The notes beneath the pieces are model-generated. The model saw nothing but the letters and a program-made list of their open reading frames with translations. It did no database searches and was not told where the DNA came from. The translations under genes were made by a program, and so were the position numbers. Positions 1-7,618 of a DNA stretch of 19,729 bases are shown in pieces; position 1 is the first letter of the stretch, and each line of letters opens with the position of its first letter. This DNA is from Alistipes sp. UBA928 (GTDB lineage: Bacteria; Bacteroidota; Bacteroidia; Bacteroidales; Rikenellaceae), in NCBI GenBank assembly GCA_002293665.1, contig DBDQ01000032.1, positions 1-19,729 on the forward strand. The letters are read 5' to 3'.

Positions 1-1
1 G

Positions 2-412
2 AAGGTCTACTCGTTCAACGACCCGGAGAATGTGGTCACTGGGCGCGTAACGGCCGTCAACCCCACTGTCGACGAGCATGGCCAGATAGCCGTCACGGCG
101 CGCATAGCGGGTAACGGAAAGATGATCGACGGAATGAACGTGAGGGTAATGGCCGAGGAGGTGGTTCCGGGCCAGTTGGTGGTACCCAAGAGCGCCGTGG
201 TGCAGCGCGACGGCCTGGAAGTGCTGTTCCGCTACGCCGACGGCAAATCGGTGTGGACTTATGTTCACACAACGGCAGCCAACAGCACCGAGTATGTGGT
301 GGCTCCGAATACCGACCGCGGCGCCGACCTGTCGGTGGGCGACATAGTTATAACCTCGGGCAACCTTAACCTCGGCGGCGACACCGACGTCGTGATAGCA
401 GCGCAGGAGTAA
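2..412 (+). CDS. RND efflux periplasmic adaptor (MFP/HlyD family), 3' part only
   Basis: This is the C-terminal 136 residues of a membrane-fusion protein that links an inner-membrane RND permease to an outer-membrane channel. The frame is open from base 2, so the gene begins upstream of the window and the internal GTG at 32 is not the start. The fragment shows the usual end of this family: a beta-barrel segment containing GRVTAVNPTVD and GNGKMIDGMNVRV, the PGQLVVPKSAVVQRDG strand pair, and a membrane-proximal segment ending in VGDIVITSGNLNLGGDTDV. Its stop overlaps the start of the next permease by one base (TAATG), which suggests translational coupling in an efflux operon. The substrate cannot be read from this fragment. 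Family assignment is firm; the lipoprotein status and full length are not visible. Confidence 0.9.
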   Translation, partial: KVYSFNDPENVVTGRVTAVNPTVDEHGQIAVTARIAGNGKMIDGMNVRVMAEEVVPGQLVVPKSAVVQRDGLEVLFRYADGKSVWTYVHTTAANSTEYVVAPNTDRGADLSVGDIVITSGNLNLGGDTDVVIAAQE

Positions 413-3400
413 TGTTTCGCGGACTGATACACCGGCCCATTGCGGTCATAATGGTGCTCATCGCGGTGCTTGTGGTGGGATTGGTGGCCACGGGGCTGTT
501 GCCGGTGTCGCTGGCACCCGATGTCGACATTCCGCAAATCACGGTTCAGGTGGCGGCGCCCGAGATGTCGGCCCGCGAACTGAACGGTTCGGTGGTGGCT
601 CCGCTACGGCAGCAGCTCACACAGGTGTCGCACCTCGAAAACATCCGCACCGAGGCCAAGAACGGTAGCGGCATCATTTCGCTGCTGTTTGACTACGAGG
701 GCGACCTCGACTATCTGTTCATAGAGGTGAACGAAAAGATCGACCGCGCGATGGGCAGCCTGCCCGAGGGCCTGGAGCGGCCGAAGGTGGTGAAGGCGCG
801 GGCGTCGGACATTCCGGCGTTCTGGATCGACGTCACGCTGCGTGGAGACGCCACCGACGGCGACGGCTTCACGCGCCTCAGCGACTTCGTGTCGCAGGTG
901 GTGGTGCGCCGCATCGAGCAGTTGACCGAAGTGGCGATGGTCGACGTGAGCGGCCTCGTGTCGCCCGAGATACTCGTGGTGCCCGACGCGGCGAAAATGG
1001 CGAGCCTCGGCATCGCCGAGAGCACGTTCGAGAACGCCCTGCGCGGGGCCGACATACGACTTGGCAACCTCACGATACGCGACGGCGAGTACCGTTTCAA
1101 CGTGCGCTTCGAAGAGAACATGACCGATGCGGAGGATATCGCCGCCGTGTGGCTCAAGGTCGAGGGACGGTTGTATCAGATCGGCGATCTGGCAAGCGTG
1201 ACCGAGAAACCGCGCGAACGCAGCGGGTTGGTCTCCTCCAACGGTAAGGACGCCGTGACGCTGGCTGTAATCAAACGCTCGGAAGCGCGCATGGCCGACC
1301 TGAAGGAGGCGATGGAGAGACTTTCGGGAAGCTTCGCCCGCGACTATCCCGACCTTGAGTTCACCGTCACGCGCGACCAGACCGAACTGCTCGACTACTC
1401 GATAAACAATCTCATACAAAACATCTGGATCGGGGCGCTGCTGGCCTGTGTGGTGATTTTCCTGTTCATGCAGAGCATGCGCACCTCGGCGCTGATCGTC
1501 ATAACCATCCCCACGGCGCTCGTGGTGTCGCTGCTGGGTTTCTACGTGCTGGGCATCTCGATCAACATCATCTCGCTTGCGGGGCTCATCATGGGAGTAG
1601 GCATGATGGTCGACAACTCGATCATCGTCATAGACAACATAACTTACCACTGGCAGCGGGGCCGTTCGTTGGCCGACGCGGCAGTCGTGGGCACGAGAGA
1701 AGTTTTCGCACCGATGCTGTCGAGTGTGATGACGACCTGCGCGGTGTTCATCCCGCTGATCTTTTTGAGCGGCATAGCAGGCGCGCTCTTCTTCGACCAA
1801 GCTATGGCCGTTGCGCTCACTCTGTTCTCGTCGCTGGCTGTTTCGGTGCTCGTGATCCCGGTGTTCTACTATCTTTTCTACCGGCGCGACGAGGCTTTCA
1901 CGCGCAACAGATTCCTGAGCCGCCTGTCGTTCGACCGCATCACGGTGCTGTACGAACGGGGGCTGAAATGGCTTTTCCGCCGCCAGGCGATAGTGTGGAC
2001 AACCTTCGTGGTCGCCGTTGGGGGCATAGTTGCGGTTTTTGTTTTGATCAGCAAGGAGCGCCTGCCGGCCCTTTCGCACGACGATTCTCTGGTGCGCGTG
2101 TCGTGGAACCGGCGCATCACGGTGGAGGAGAACCGCCGCCGGTGCGAGGCGCTGGTGGCCGACCTCGGCGATCTGGTGCGCCAGTCGACAGTGATGGCGG
2201 GAGTGCAACAATTCCTGTTGGGCCACACCGACGAGACGTCGATCTCGGAGGCGACGATATACATCAGGGCCACGGGAGCCGACGAGGCGACAAGGGTGGA
2301 GGCTCTCGCGGCGGAGTGGGTGAGGGAACACTATCCGCAGGCCGTCTGCTCGGTGAGCAGTTCGGGCAACATCTTCGATATGATATTCGCCAGCGGCGAG
2401 GCTAAACTGGCAGCCCACCTGAGGCCCACCGACGGCCGTCCGCCGGGACCGCTCGAAGTGAACGACATGTTAGCGCGCATCGCGGCCGCCCTTCCGGGAG
2501 TGGAGGTGGCTCCGGCCGAATGGGAGGAGTATGTGCAGTATGTGGCGCGGCCCGAGGCTATGGCGCTCTACGACGTGGGCTACGGCGATATTCTCGCCTC
2601 GCTGCGCAACGCTCTCAACGACAACCGCATCATGACCATCACCCAGGGCGCCTGGTCGGTTCCCGTGGTGATGGGCGAGGACCGGGGCGACGTGAGGCGA
2701 ATGATAGAAGGCAACTTTATCCGCACGCCGGGGGGCGACGTTCCGCTGGGCGTGGTGGTGGCCGAGGCGCGCAGCCGCGACCTGAAGAGCATCACCGGTG
2801 GCCGCGAGGGCGAGTACTACCACCTGTCGCTCGACATTGCCGACCGCGACGTGCCGCAGACTATGGAGACCGTGCGGGAAATTGTGCGCGAGGGAGGCGG
2901 TTTCGAGGTCGATTTCTCGGGGTCGTATTTCTCGAACCGCGCCATGACGCGCGAACTTACTGTGATACTTGTCATAGCCATACTGCTGCTGTACTTCATC
3001 CTCGCCTCGCAGTTCGAATCGCTGGTGCAGCCGTTCATCATACTTTCGGAGATCGTGGTCGACATTTTCGGGGCGCTCGTGGTGATGGTTTGCTGCGGGG
3101 TGTCGCTCAACCTGATGTCGATGATCGGCCTTGTGGTGATGTGCGGCATAGTGATCAACGACTCGATCCTGAAGGTCGACACCATTAACCAGATACGCCG
3201 CTCGGGAAGGAGCATCATATGGGCCGTGATTGACGCTGGCCGCAGGCGCCTGGCCCCGATCCTGATGACCTCGCTGACCACCATCCTCGGCGTCGCGCCG
3301 TTCCTCGTGAGGGGCGACATGGGGAGCGATCTTCAGTTCCCGCTGTCGGTGGCGCTGATCGGCGGCATGGTGATCGGCACTCTGGTGAGCATCTTCTTCA

Positions 3401-3441
3401 TACCCGTCGCCTATTATGTCATCTACCGGAGAAGAGGTTAG
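412..3441 (+). CDS. RND efflux permease, first of a tandem pair (AcrB/AcrD/AcrF superfamily)
   Basis: This 1009-residue inner-membrane proton-driven efflux permease is of normal RND length. TM1 is near residues 11-31. A first periplasmic porter region follows, then a TM cluster (about 335-470), a second periplasmic half and a second TM cluster (about 840-1005). The opening SLAPDVDIPQITVQVAAPEMS matches the RND pattern of a proline/aspartate-rich entry into the porter domain. In the TM4 relay, D401 is present but the second acidic position is Asn402 (VDNSIIVIDN). In TM10 the position of the AcrB relay lysine is Asn916 (GIVINDSILKVD). Such patterns resemble the less-studied RND branches more than AcrB itself. 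The ATG overlaps the adaptor stop by one base. It probably pairs with the downstream permease, perhaps as a heterotrimer as in MdtBC; this is inference. Substrate unknown. Confidence 0.93.
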   Translation: MFRGLIHRPIAVIMVLIAVLVVGLVATGLLPVSLAPDVDIPQITVQVAAPEMSARELNGSVVAPLRQQLTQVSHLENIRTEAKNGSGIISLLFDYEGDLDYLFIEVNEKIDRAMGSLPEGLERPKVVKARASDIPAFWIDVTLRGDATDGDGFTRLSDFVSQVVVRRIEQLTEVAMVDVSGLVSPEILVVPDAAKMASLGIAESTFENALRGADIRLGNLTIRDGEYRFNVRFEENMTDAEDIAAVWLKVEGRLYQIGDLASVTEKPRERSGLVSSNGKDAVTLAVIKRSEARMADLKEAMERLSGSFARDYPDLEFTVTRDQTELLDYSINNLIQNIWIGALLACVVIFLFMQSMRTSALIVITIPTALVVSLLGFYVLGISINIISLAGLIMGVGMMVDNSIIVIDNITYHWQRGRSLADAAVVGTREVFAPMLSSVMTTCAVFIPLIFLSGIAGALFFDQAMAVALTLFSSLAVSVLVIPVFYYLFYRRDEAFTRNRFLSRLSFDRITVLYERGLKWLFRRQAIVWTTFVVAVGGIVAVFVLISKERLPALSHDDSLVRVSWNRRITVEENRRRCEALVADLGDLVRQSTVMAGVQQFLLGHTDETSISEATIYIRATGADEATRVEALAAEWVREHYPQAVCSVSSSGNIFDMIFASGEAKLAAHLRPTDGRPPGPLEVNDMLARIAAALPGVEVAPAEWEEYVQYVARPEAMALYDVGYGDILASLRNALNDNRIMTITQGAWSVPVVMGEDRGDVRRMIEGNFIRTPGGDVPLGVVVAEARSRDLKSITGGREGEYYHLSLDIADRDVPQTMETVREIVREGGGFEVDFSGSYFSNRAMTRELTVILVIAILLLYFILASQFESLVQPFIILSEIVVDIFGALVVMVCCGVSLNLMSMIGLVVMCGIVINDSILKVDTINQIRRSGRSIIWAVIDAGRRRLAPILMTSLTTILGVAPFLVRGDMGSDLQFPLSVALIGGMVIGTLVSIFFIPVAYYVIYRRRG

Positions 3442-6400
3442 GGGAGTGAGGCGCATTTCAGCTTTCTCGGTGATCCTCATCATGGTCGTCCTGATGGTGG
3501 TGGGGGGAGCAATGGTGCCTCTGCTCAGGGTGCAGTACAGTCCGGGCGACCGGCGGCAGGGTTTCAGCGTGCTGTTCGAGTGGCCGGGAGTGTCGGCAAG
3601 GGTGGTCGAGGCCGAGGTGACATCGAAGCTCGAGGGAGTACTTACATCGGTCGAAGGAGTGACAAACATAGTCGCCACCTCTTACCAAGGCTCGGGCCGG
3701 GTGTCGATGCAGTTCAAAAAGGGGACGCGGATGGACGCCGCGCGTTTCGAAGCTGCCACGCGGCTGCGCCAGATTCGCGACAAACTCCCCGCAGGAGTCT
3801 CACCTCCCTACATCGACATGTCGCTCGGAGGCTCCACCGCCTCCACCATCATGACCTACACGATCAATGCCGACCTGCCGCCATATCTGATAGTGAAGTG
3901 GGCCGAGGAGAACCTCTCGCCCTCACTTTCGCGCATTGAGGGGGTCGAGGGGGTCGGGCTCACGGGGGCCACGCCGTTCGAGTGGATAGTGACCTTCGAC
4001 GCCGGGCTAACGCGCGCCGCAGGGATCACGGTCGACGACATAGCACAAGCGCTAGCCACGTCACAAAACGAGAGCATTGCGGGTAACTTCACCGATGGCG
4101 GAGAGGTGCACACCATACGCCTCGCAGGGGCAGGCGGTACCGATCTCGAGAGCATTCCCGTGAAGAGGGTGGGCGAGAGGATCTACCACCTGCGCGACAT
4201 TGCCACCGTGCAGTATCGCGAGCAGTTGCCGCGCAACTATTTTCGCATCAACGGCCTTAACACGGTCTACATGAACTTCACGGCGAATGAGGGTATCAAC
4301 ACCATTGAGGTGGCGGCGCAGATACGCAACACTCTTGAAGAGCTCACCCCCACACTGCCGCAAAACTACACCCTCAACCTCACCTACGACGCCTCGGAGG
4401 CACTGCGCGAGGAGATCGACACGATACTGTTCCGGTCGGCCCTGTCGCTGCTTATTCTGCTCGCTTTCGTGTGGGTGGTGAGCCGTAGCCTGCGCTACCT
4501 TGCGCTCATCTCGCTGAGCATTGTGGCCAACCTGTTGGTGGCGGTGATCTTCTACTACCTGCTGGGAGTGCAGATCGAACTCTACTCGATGGCTGGCATC
4601 ACCGTGTCGCTGGGTGTCATCATCGACACGGCCATTGTGATGATCGACCATTACAGCTACTACCGGAATCGACGTGTTTTCACGTCGATTCTGGGGGCGC
4701 TGCTCACCACCATTGCCGCACTCTTGGTGATATTCTTCCTGCCTGACCAGCAGAAGGCCAATCTTGTCGACTTCGTGTGGGTGATCGTGATCAATCTCTC
4801 GATCTCGGTGGCGATAGCATTCTTCTTCATCCCCTCACTGCTCGAGAAAGTGCCCATCGAGCGAAAAGGGGTGGTGAGAACGCGCACGAGGGGTAGGCGC
4901 CGTTTGGTACGTTTTTCGCGGCGCTACGAACGGTTTATCGCGTGGGGCAGACGCCGCAGGTGGATATTCGTGGTACTGCTGGTGTTCGGTTTCGGCATCC
5001 CGATCCATCTTCTCCCAACGGAAATAGGCGAACGCAACAGGCCCGAAACGCAGGAGACAAGGTTTGCCAAACTGTACAACAAAACCATAGGCGGCACATG
5101 GTGGCAGAACAACCGCGAGGTGTTCGAGAAGATCGTCGGGGGATCGTTCCGCTACTTCGGCGCGGGCTACCGGCCCGAGAGCTTCTTCCGCTCGCCCGAG
5201 CCGCGCAAAAGCATCTACATGGAGGCCGGGATGCCCGAAGGCTGCACCGTGCACCAACTCAACGAGGTGATGCGCGCGATGGAAAACTACCTGAGCCGCT
5301 ACGACGAGATCGACATGTACCTGACGAGCGTGTCGTCGTATAACCGCGGTACGATAACAGTAAATTTCAGAGAGAAATTCGAGAACACATCGTTCCCCGT
5401 GATGCTGTTCGACGAGCTGTCGCGACAGGCGCAGTCCTATGGCGGAGCGAACTGGTACATACGCGGCGTGCTGCCCGACCAGACCTTCTCCAACCGCATC
5501 GGCATGGGCGGTTACCGCAACCACGGGATAGCGCTCAGGGGCTACAACTACGACATGCTCTACGGCTACGCCTCGGCGCTGGTCGACTCGCTAAGGGGCG
5601 ACGGCCGGGTGCAGGAGCCAGGCATATACTCGAGCGACAGATGGTCGATGCCGGCCAACGAGTTCTTCATTCGCTACGACCGCGAACGCATAGCCCGCGC
5701 GGGGATCGACCTTGCGGGCTACTGGCGGGTACTGCGCGAACAACTCTACGACCAGCCCGTGGCGCGCGTGTTCGACGGCGCCGAAACCACGCCGGTGGTG
5801 CTCGCATCGTCCGAGAAAGACGCGTTCGATGTGTGGCACATCCGCCACGACATGATCGTGGTCGACAGTGTGGCCACGCGCCTCGACGACATCGGCACTA
5901 TCACCTCGCGCCGCTCGGGCAACGACATTGTGCGCGAGAACCAGGAGTATATTCTCGTGGTGGGATTCAACTACGTGGGGGCCTCGGAACTTGCCACCCG
6001 CCGTGTGGAGCGGGCCGTGGAGATGATGAACGACAGGGTGCTGCCCCTCGGCTATAAGGCCGAGCGGACGGGCGGATATTACTGGATGACCGAGCGCGAC
6101 AACTGGCGCATGGCGGCCCTGCTGCTGTTGGTGATAGTGATCATCTATACGCTTTGCGCCATAATTTTCGAGTCGCTGCGCAAACCTTTTGTGATCCTGC
6201 TGCTTATTCCCGTCGGGTTCGTGGGACTTTTTCTGACTTTTGCCATCGGCAAGTTCACCTTCGACCAGGGGGGATTCGCGGCGATGGTGATGATGTGCGG
6301 CATTGTCGTCAACGCGGGGATTTACATCGTCAACGAGTACAACATCATCCGCCGTGCGAGGCCGGGCGCCGGCGCGGCGTCGGTCTATGTGAGGGCCTAT

Positions 6401-6592
6401 AACCGCAAGATCATTCCAACGCTGCTGACGATCGTTTCGACGGTGTTGGGACTCGTGCCGTTCCTTTTCGACGGCACTGACAATGTCTTTTGGTTCGCTT
6501 TCGCCGTCGGGGTGATGGGCTCGATGCTCTTCTCGACTTTGGCTCTCGTCATCTGGTTGCCCCTTTTCTTTCCTTTCGGCCGCAGCCGATGA
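3416..6592 (+). CDS. RND efflux permease, second of a tandem pair
   Basis: This is a second full-length RND permease (1058 residues from the ATG at 3416), divergent from the first. Its N-terminus reaches TM1 at ISAFSVILIMVVLMVVGG and the porter domain at LLRVQYSPGDRRQGFSVLF. The ATG overlaps the previous gene by 26 bases. A GTG at 3446, four bases after the previous stop, would give a start of VRRISAF directly before TM1 and is an equally good candidate. TM4 keeps one relay acid, D404, followed by Thr405 (GVIIDTAIVMIDHY); TM10 has N966 where AcrB has lysine (GIVVNAGIYIVNEY). The soluble loop after TM6 is rich in Arg (RTRTRGRRRLVRF), consistent with a cytoplasmic linker. It is in one operon with the adaptor and the first permease. 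No terminator is visible after the stop. The function is efflux by family; the substrate is unknown. Confidence 0.9.
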   Translation: MSSTGEEVRGVRRISAFSVILIMVVLMVVGGAMVPLLRVQYSPGDRRQGFSVLFEWPGVSARVVEAEVTSKLEGVLTSVEGVTNIVATSYQGSGRVSMQFKKGTRMDAARFEAATRLRQIRDKLPAGVSPPYIDMSLGGSTASTIMTYTINADLPPYLIVKWAEENLSPSLSRIEGVEGVGLTGATPFEWIVTFDAGLTRAAGITVDDIAQALATSQNESIAGNFTDGGEVHTIRLAGAGGTDLESIPVKRVGERIYHLRDIATVQYREQLPRNYFRINGLNTVYMNFTANEGINTIEVAAQIRNTLEELTPTLPQNYTLNLTYDASEALREEIDTILFRSALSLLILLAFVWVVSRSLRYLALISLSIVANLLVAVIFYYLLGVQIELYSMAGITVSLGVIIDTAIVMIDHYSYYRNRRVFTSILGALLTTIAALLVIFFLPDQQKANLVDFVWVIVINLSISVAIAFFFIPSLLEKVPIERKGVVRTRTRGRRRLVRFSRRYERFIAWGRRRRWIFVVLLVFGFGIPIHLLPTEIGERNRPETQETRFAKLYNKTIGGTWWQNNREVFEKIVGGSFRYFGAGYRPESFFRSPEPRKSIYMEAGMPEGCTVHQLNEVMRAMENYLSRYDEIDMYLTSVSSYNRGTITVNFREKFENTSFPVMLFDELSRQAQSYGGANWYIRGVLPDQTFSNRIGMGGYRNHGIALRGYNYDMLYGYASALVDSLRGDGRVQEPGIYSSDRWSMPANEFFIRYDRERIARAGIDLAGYWRVLREQLYDQPVARVFDGAETTPVVLASSEKDAFDVWHIRHDMIVVDSVATRLDDIGTITSRRSGNDIVRENQEYILVVGFNYVGASELATRRVERAVEMMNDRVLPLGYKAERTGGYYWMTERDNWRMAALLLLVIVIIYTLCAIIFESLRKPFVILLLIPVGFVGLFLTFAIGKFTFDQGGFAAMVMMCGIVVNAGIYIVNEYNIIRRARPGAGAASVYVRAYNRKIIPTLLTIVSTVLGLVPFLFDGTDNVFWFAFAVGVMGSMLFSTLALVIWLPLFFPFGRSR

Positions 6593-6606
6593 TGAGAAGA
6601 TGTTTT

Positions 6607-6644
6607 ACTGACAAACTAAAATCTTGATTATGAAAAAACTATTA
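6607..6644 (+). repeat. Short direct repeat around lipoprotein start, copy 1
   Basis: This stretch covers the bases just upstream of a lipoprotein ATG and its first codons. It matches 7160-7197 at 33 of 38 positions by eye, without gaps, and the two start codons align. It indicates that the two following lipoprotein genes arose by tandem duplication. Confidence 0.7.
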
Positions 6645-7079
6645 GTTTTATTCTCTGTTGCGATGGCCTCAATGACCGGTTGCAATGAAGGTCTTGTTGA
6701 TTACACTGGTGTCGTAATTTACGAAATTGAAAATTTGACGGGCTCGGATGTGACTTTTATTATTGATGCATCGACAGACCCGCTAAGACCTCGTGAAGGC
6801 AAAGAAATTGTGATACCCAATAGCGAAACAAAAGAGGTTTTTGAAACCCATATTAGGTGGTCTGACGCCAACAACGATTTCCCGGATATATACGGTCATC
6901 CGGATGAATCTATGTTCAATTCTGCTTTTCGCCTAAAGGTCGGGGATGAGTTTCTGCCGGAAACAATATGGACTCGAAGACTTTGGCATTTTGAAGCCGA
7001 ACCGCTTCGGGCTACTTATAAACTGATTCTCACTGCCGAATTAATAGAACTACTTGTGCCCAATAGAGCCATTTTTTAA
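6630..7079 (+). CDS. Small lipoprotein with one SDV/VTDEL-type domain
   Basis: This 149-residue predicted lipoprotein belongs to no family I recognise. The start is the ATG at 6630 (MKKLLVLFSVAMASMTGC); a TTG six bases earlier is in frame but less likely. The lipobox MTGC puts the acylated Cys at 18. The mature part is a single domain with the pattern IYEIENLTGSDV, a hydrophobic strand, IVIPNSETKEV, LPETIW, LWHF, and ATYKLILTAELIELL. The same pattern occurs in the neighbouring lipoproteins at 7183 and, twice, at 10160; this copy is the most divergent and has TAEL where the others have TDEL. It is the first gene of the AT-richer island after the RND operon, with only 37 bases between. No promoter is obvious in that gap. 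The role is unknown. Position upstream of a protease lipoprotein suggests a partner or inhibitor, which is inference. Confidence 0.8.
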   Translation: MKKLLVLFSVAMASMTGCNEGLVDYTGVVIYEIENLTGSDVTFIIDASTDPLRPREGKEIVIPNSETKEVFETHIRWSDANNDFPDIYGHPDESMFNSAFRLKVGDEFLPETIWTRRLWHFEAEPLRATYKLILTAELIELLVPNRAIF

Positions 7080-7111
7080 GAAAATTTAATTTGCGCCGTA
7101 TCGTTTCTTTG

Positions 7112-7144
7112 TTGGCATATATCAAAAATAACGCTGTATCTTTA
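7112..7144 (+). promoter_or_regulatory. Possible Bacteroidota-type promoter
   Basis: A TTG at 7112-7114 lies 22 bases upstream of TATCTTTA at 7137-7144, which resembles the Bacteroidota -7 box TAnnTTTG with its last base changed. Transcription would start near 7150, about 30 bases before the lipoprotein ATG at 7183. The spacer is slightly long and the boxes are imperfect, so this is tentative. The rest of the gap 7080-7182 shows no gene. Confidence 0.4.
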
Positions 7145-7159
7145 CGTCGAAAACCACTT

Positions 7160-7197
7160 ACTAACAAACTAAGATTTTGATCATGAAAAAACTACTA
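7160..7197 (+). repeat. Short direct repeat around lipoprotein start, copy 2
   Basis: This is the second copy of the sequence at 6607-6644, again spanning the bases before a lipoprotein ATG and the first codons (MKKLL). The alignment has five mismatches and no gap. Confidence 0.7.
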
Positions 7198-7596
7198 CTA
7201 TTTTGTGTGGCAACAGCGGCTGTGGTGATGACAGGATGCGAAGGCACTTGTCACATTTACTATGAAATCAACAATGAAACAAATTCGGAAATCGTTGTTC
7301 AGATAAAGGAAACAGGAGAGAATAGCCAAATAATAATAATGCCTGACAGCAAACAATTAATTGACAGTACAGGGGGCTTGTGCGATTACGGCGGATTACC
7401 TGAAGATGGGGATTACGGATGGAAAGGCCTTGTGATCTCTGATGCTACAATGGTAATAGGAGAAACAAATATCCCGGACAAGATATGGATGAGAGAACAC
7501 TGGGATTTCTCCAAAACTGCTAAATACGAAGGCACTTATACACTAACCGTTACAGACGAATTGATAGAAACTCTTTTGTCCCAACAGAATAACTAA
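7183..7596 (+). CDS. Small lipoprotein with one SDV/VTDEL-type domain, paralogue of the preceding gene
   Basis: This 137-residue predicted lipoprotein has its ATG at 7183 and lipobox VMTGC with Cys19. The mature domain (about residues 24-131) reads YYEINNETNSEIVVQI, then IIIMPDSKQLI, a Gly/Asp-rich loop, NIPDKIWMREHWDF and GTYTLTVTDELIETLL. These landmarks recur in order in the proteins starting at 6630 and 10160. The alternating polar/hydrophobic strands suggest a beta-sandwich, but I know no named family. It sits 22 bases before the HELSH protease lipoprotein and is probably co-transcribed with it. Upstream sequence and signal peptide are duplicated from the previous gene. The function is unknown; a chaperone, inhibitor or surface partner of the following protease is a context guess only. 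Confidence 0.85.
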   Translation: MKKLLLFCVATAAVVMTGCEGTCHIYYEINNETNSEIVVQIKETGENSQIIIMPDSKQLIDSTGGLCDYGGLPEDGDYGWKGLVISDATMVIGETNIPDKIWMREHWDFSKTAKYEGTYTLTVTDELIETLLSQQNN

Positions 7597-7618
7597 ATAC
7601 CCCCTAACTTTTATAACG

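Noticed and set aside
604..2418. Long minus-strand ORF of 604 codons opposite the first RND permease
   Set aside because: It is antisense to an unmistakable RND gene in GC-rich DNA, is rich in His/Arg low-complexity sequence and shows no family motif. It is a shadow frame.
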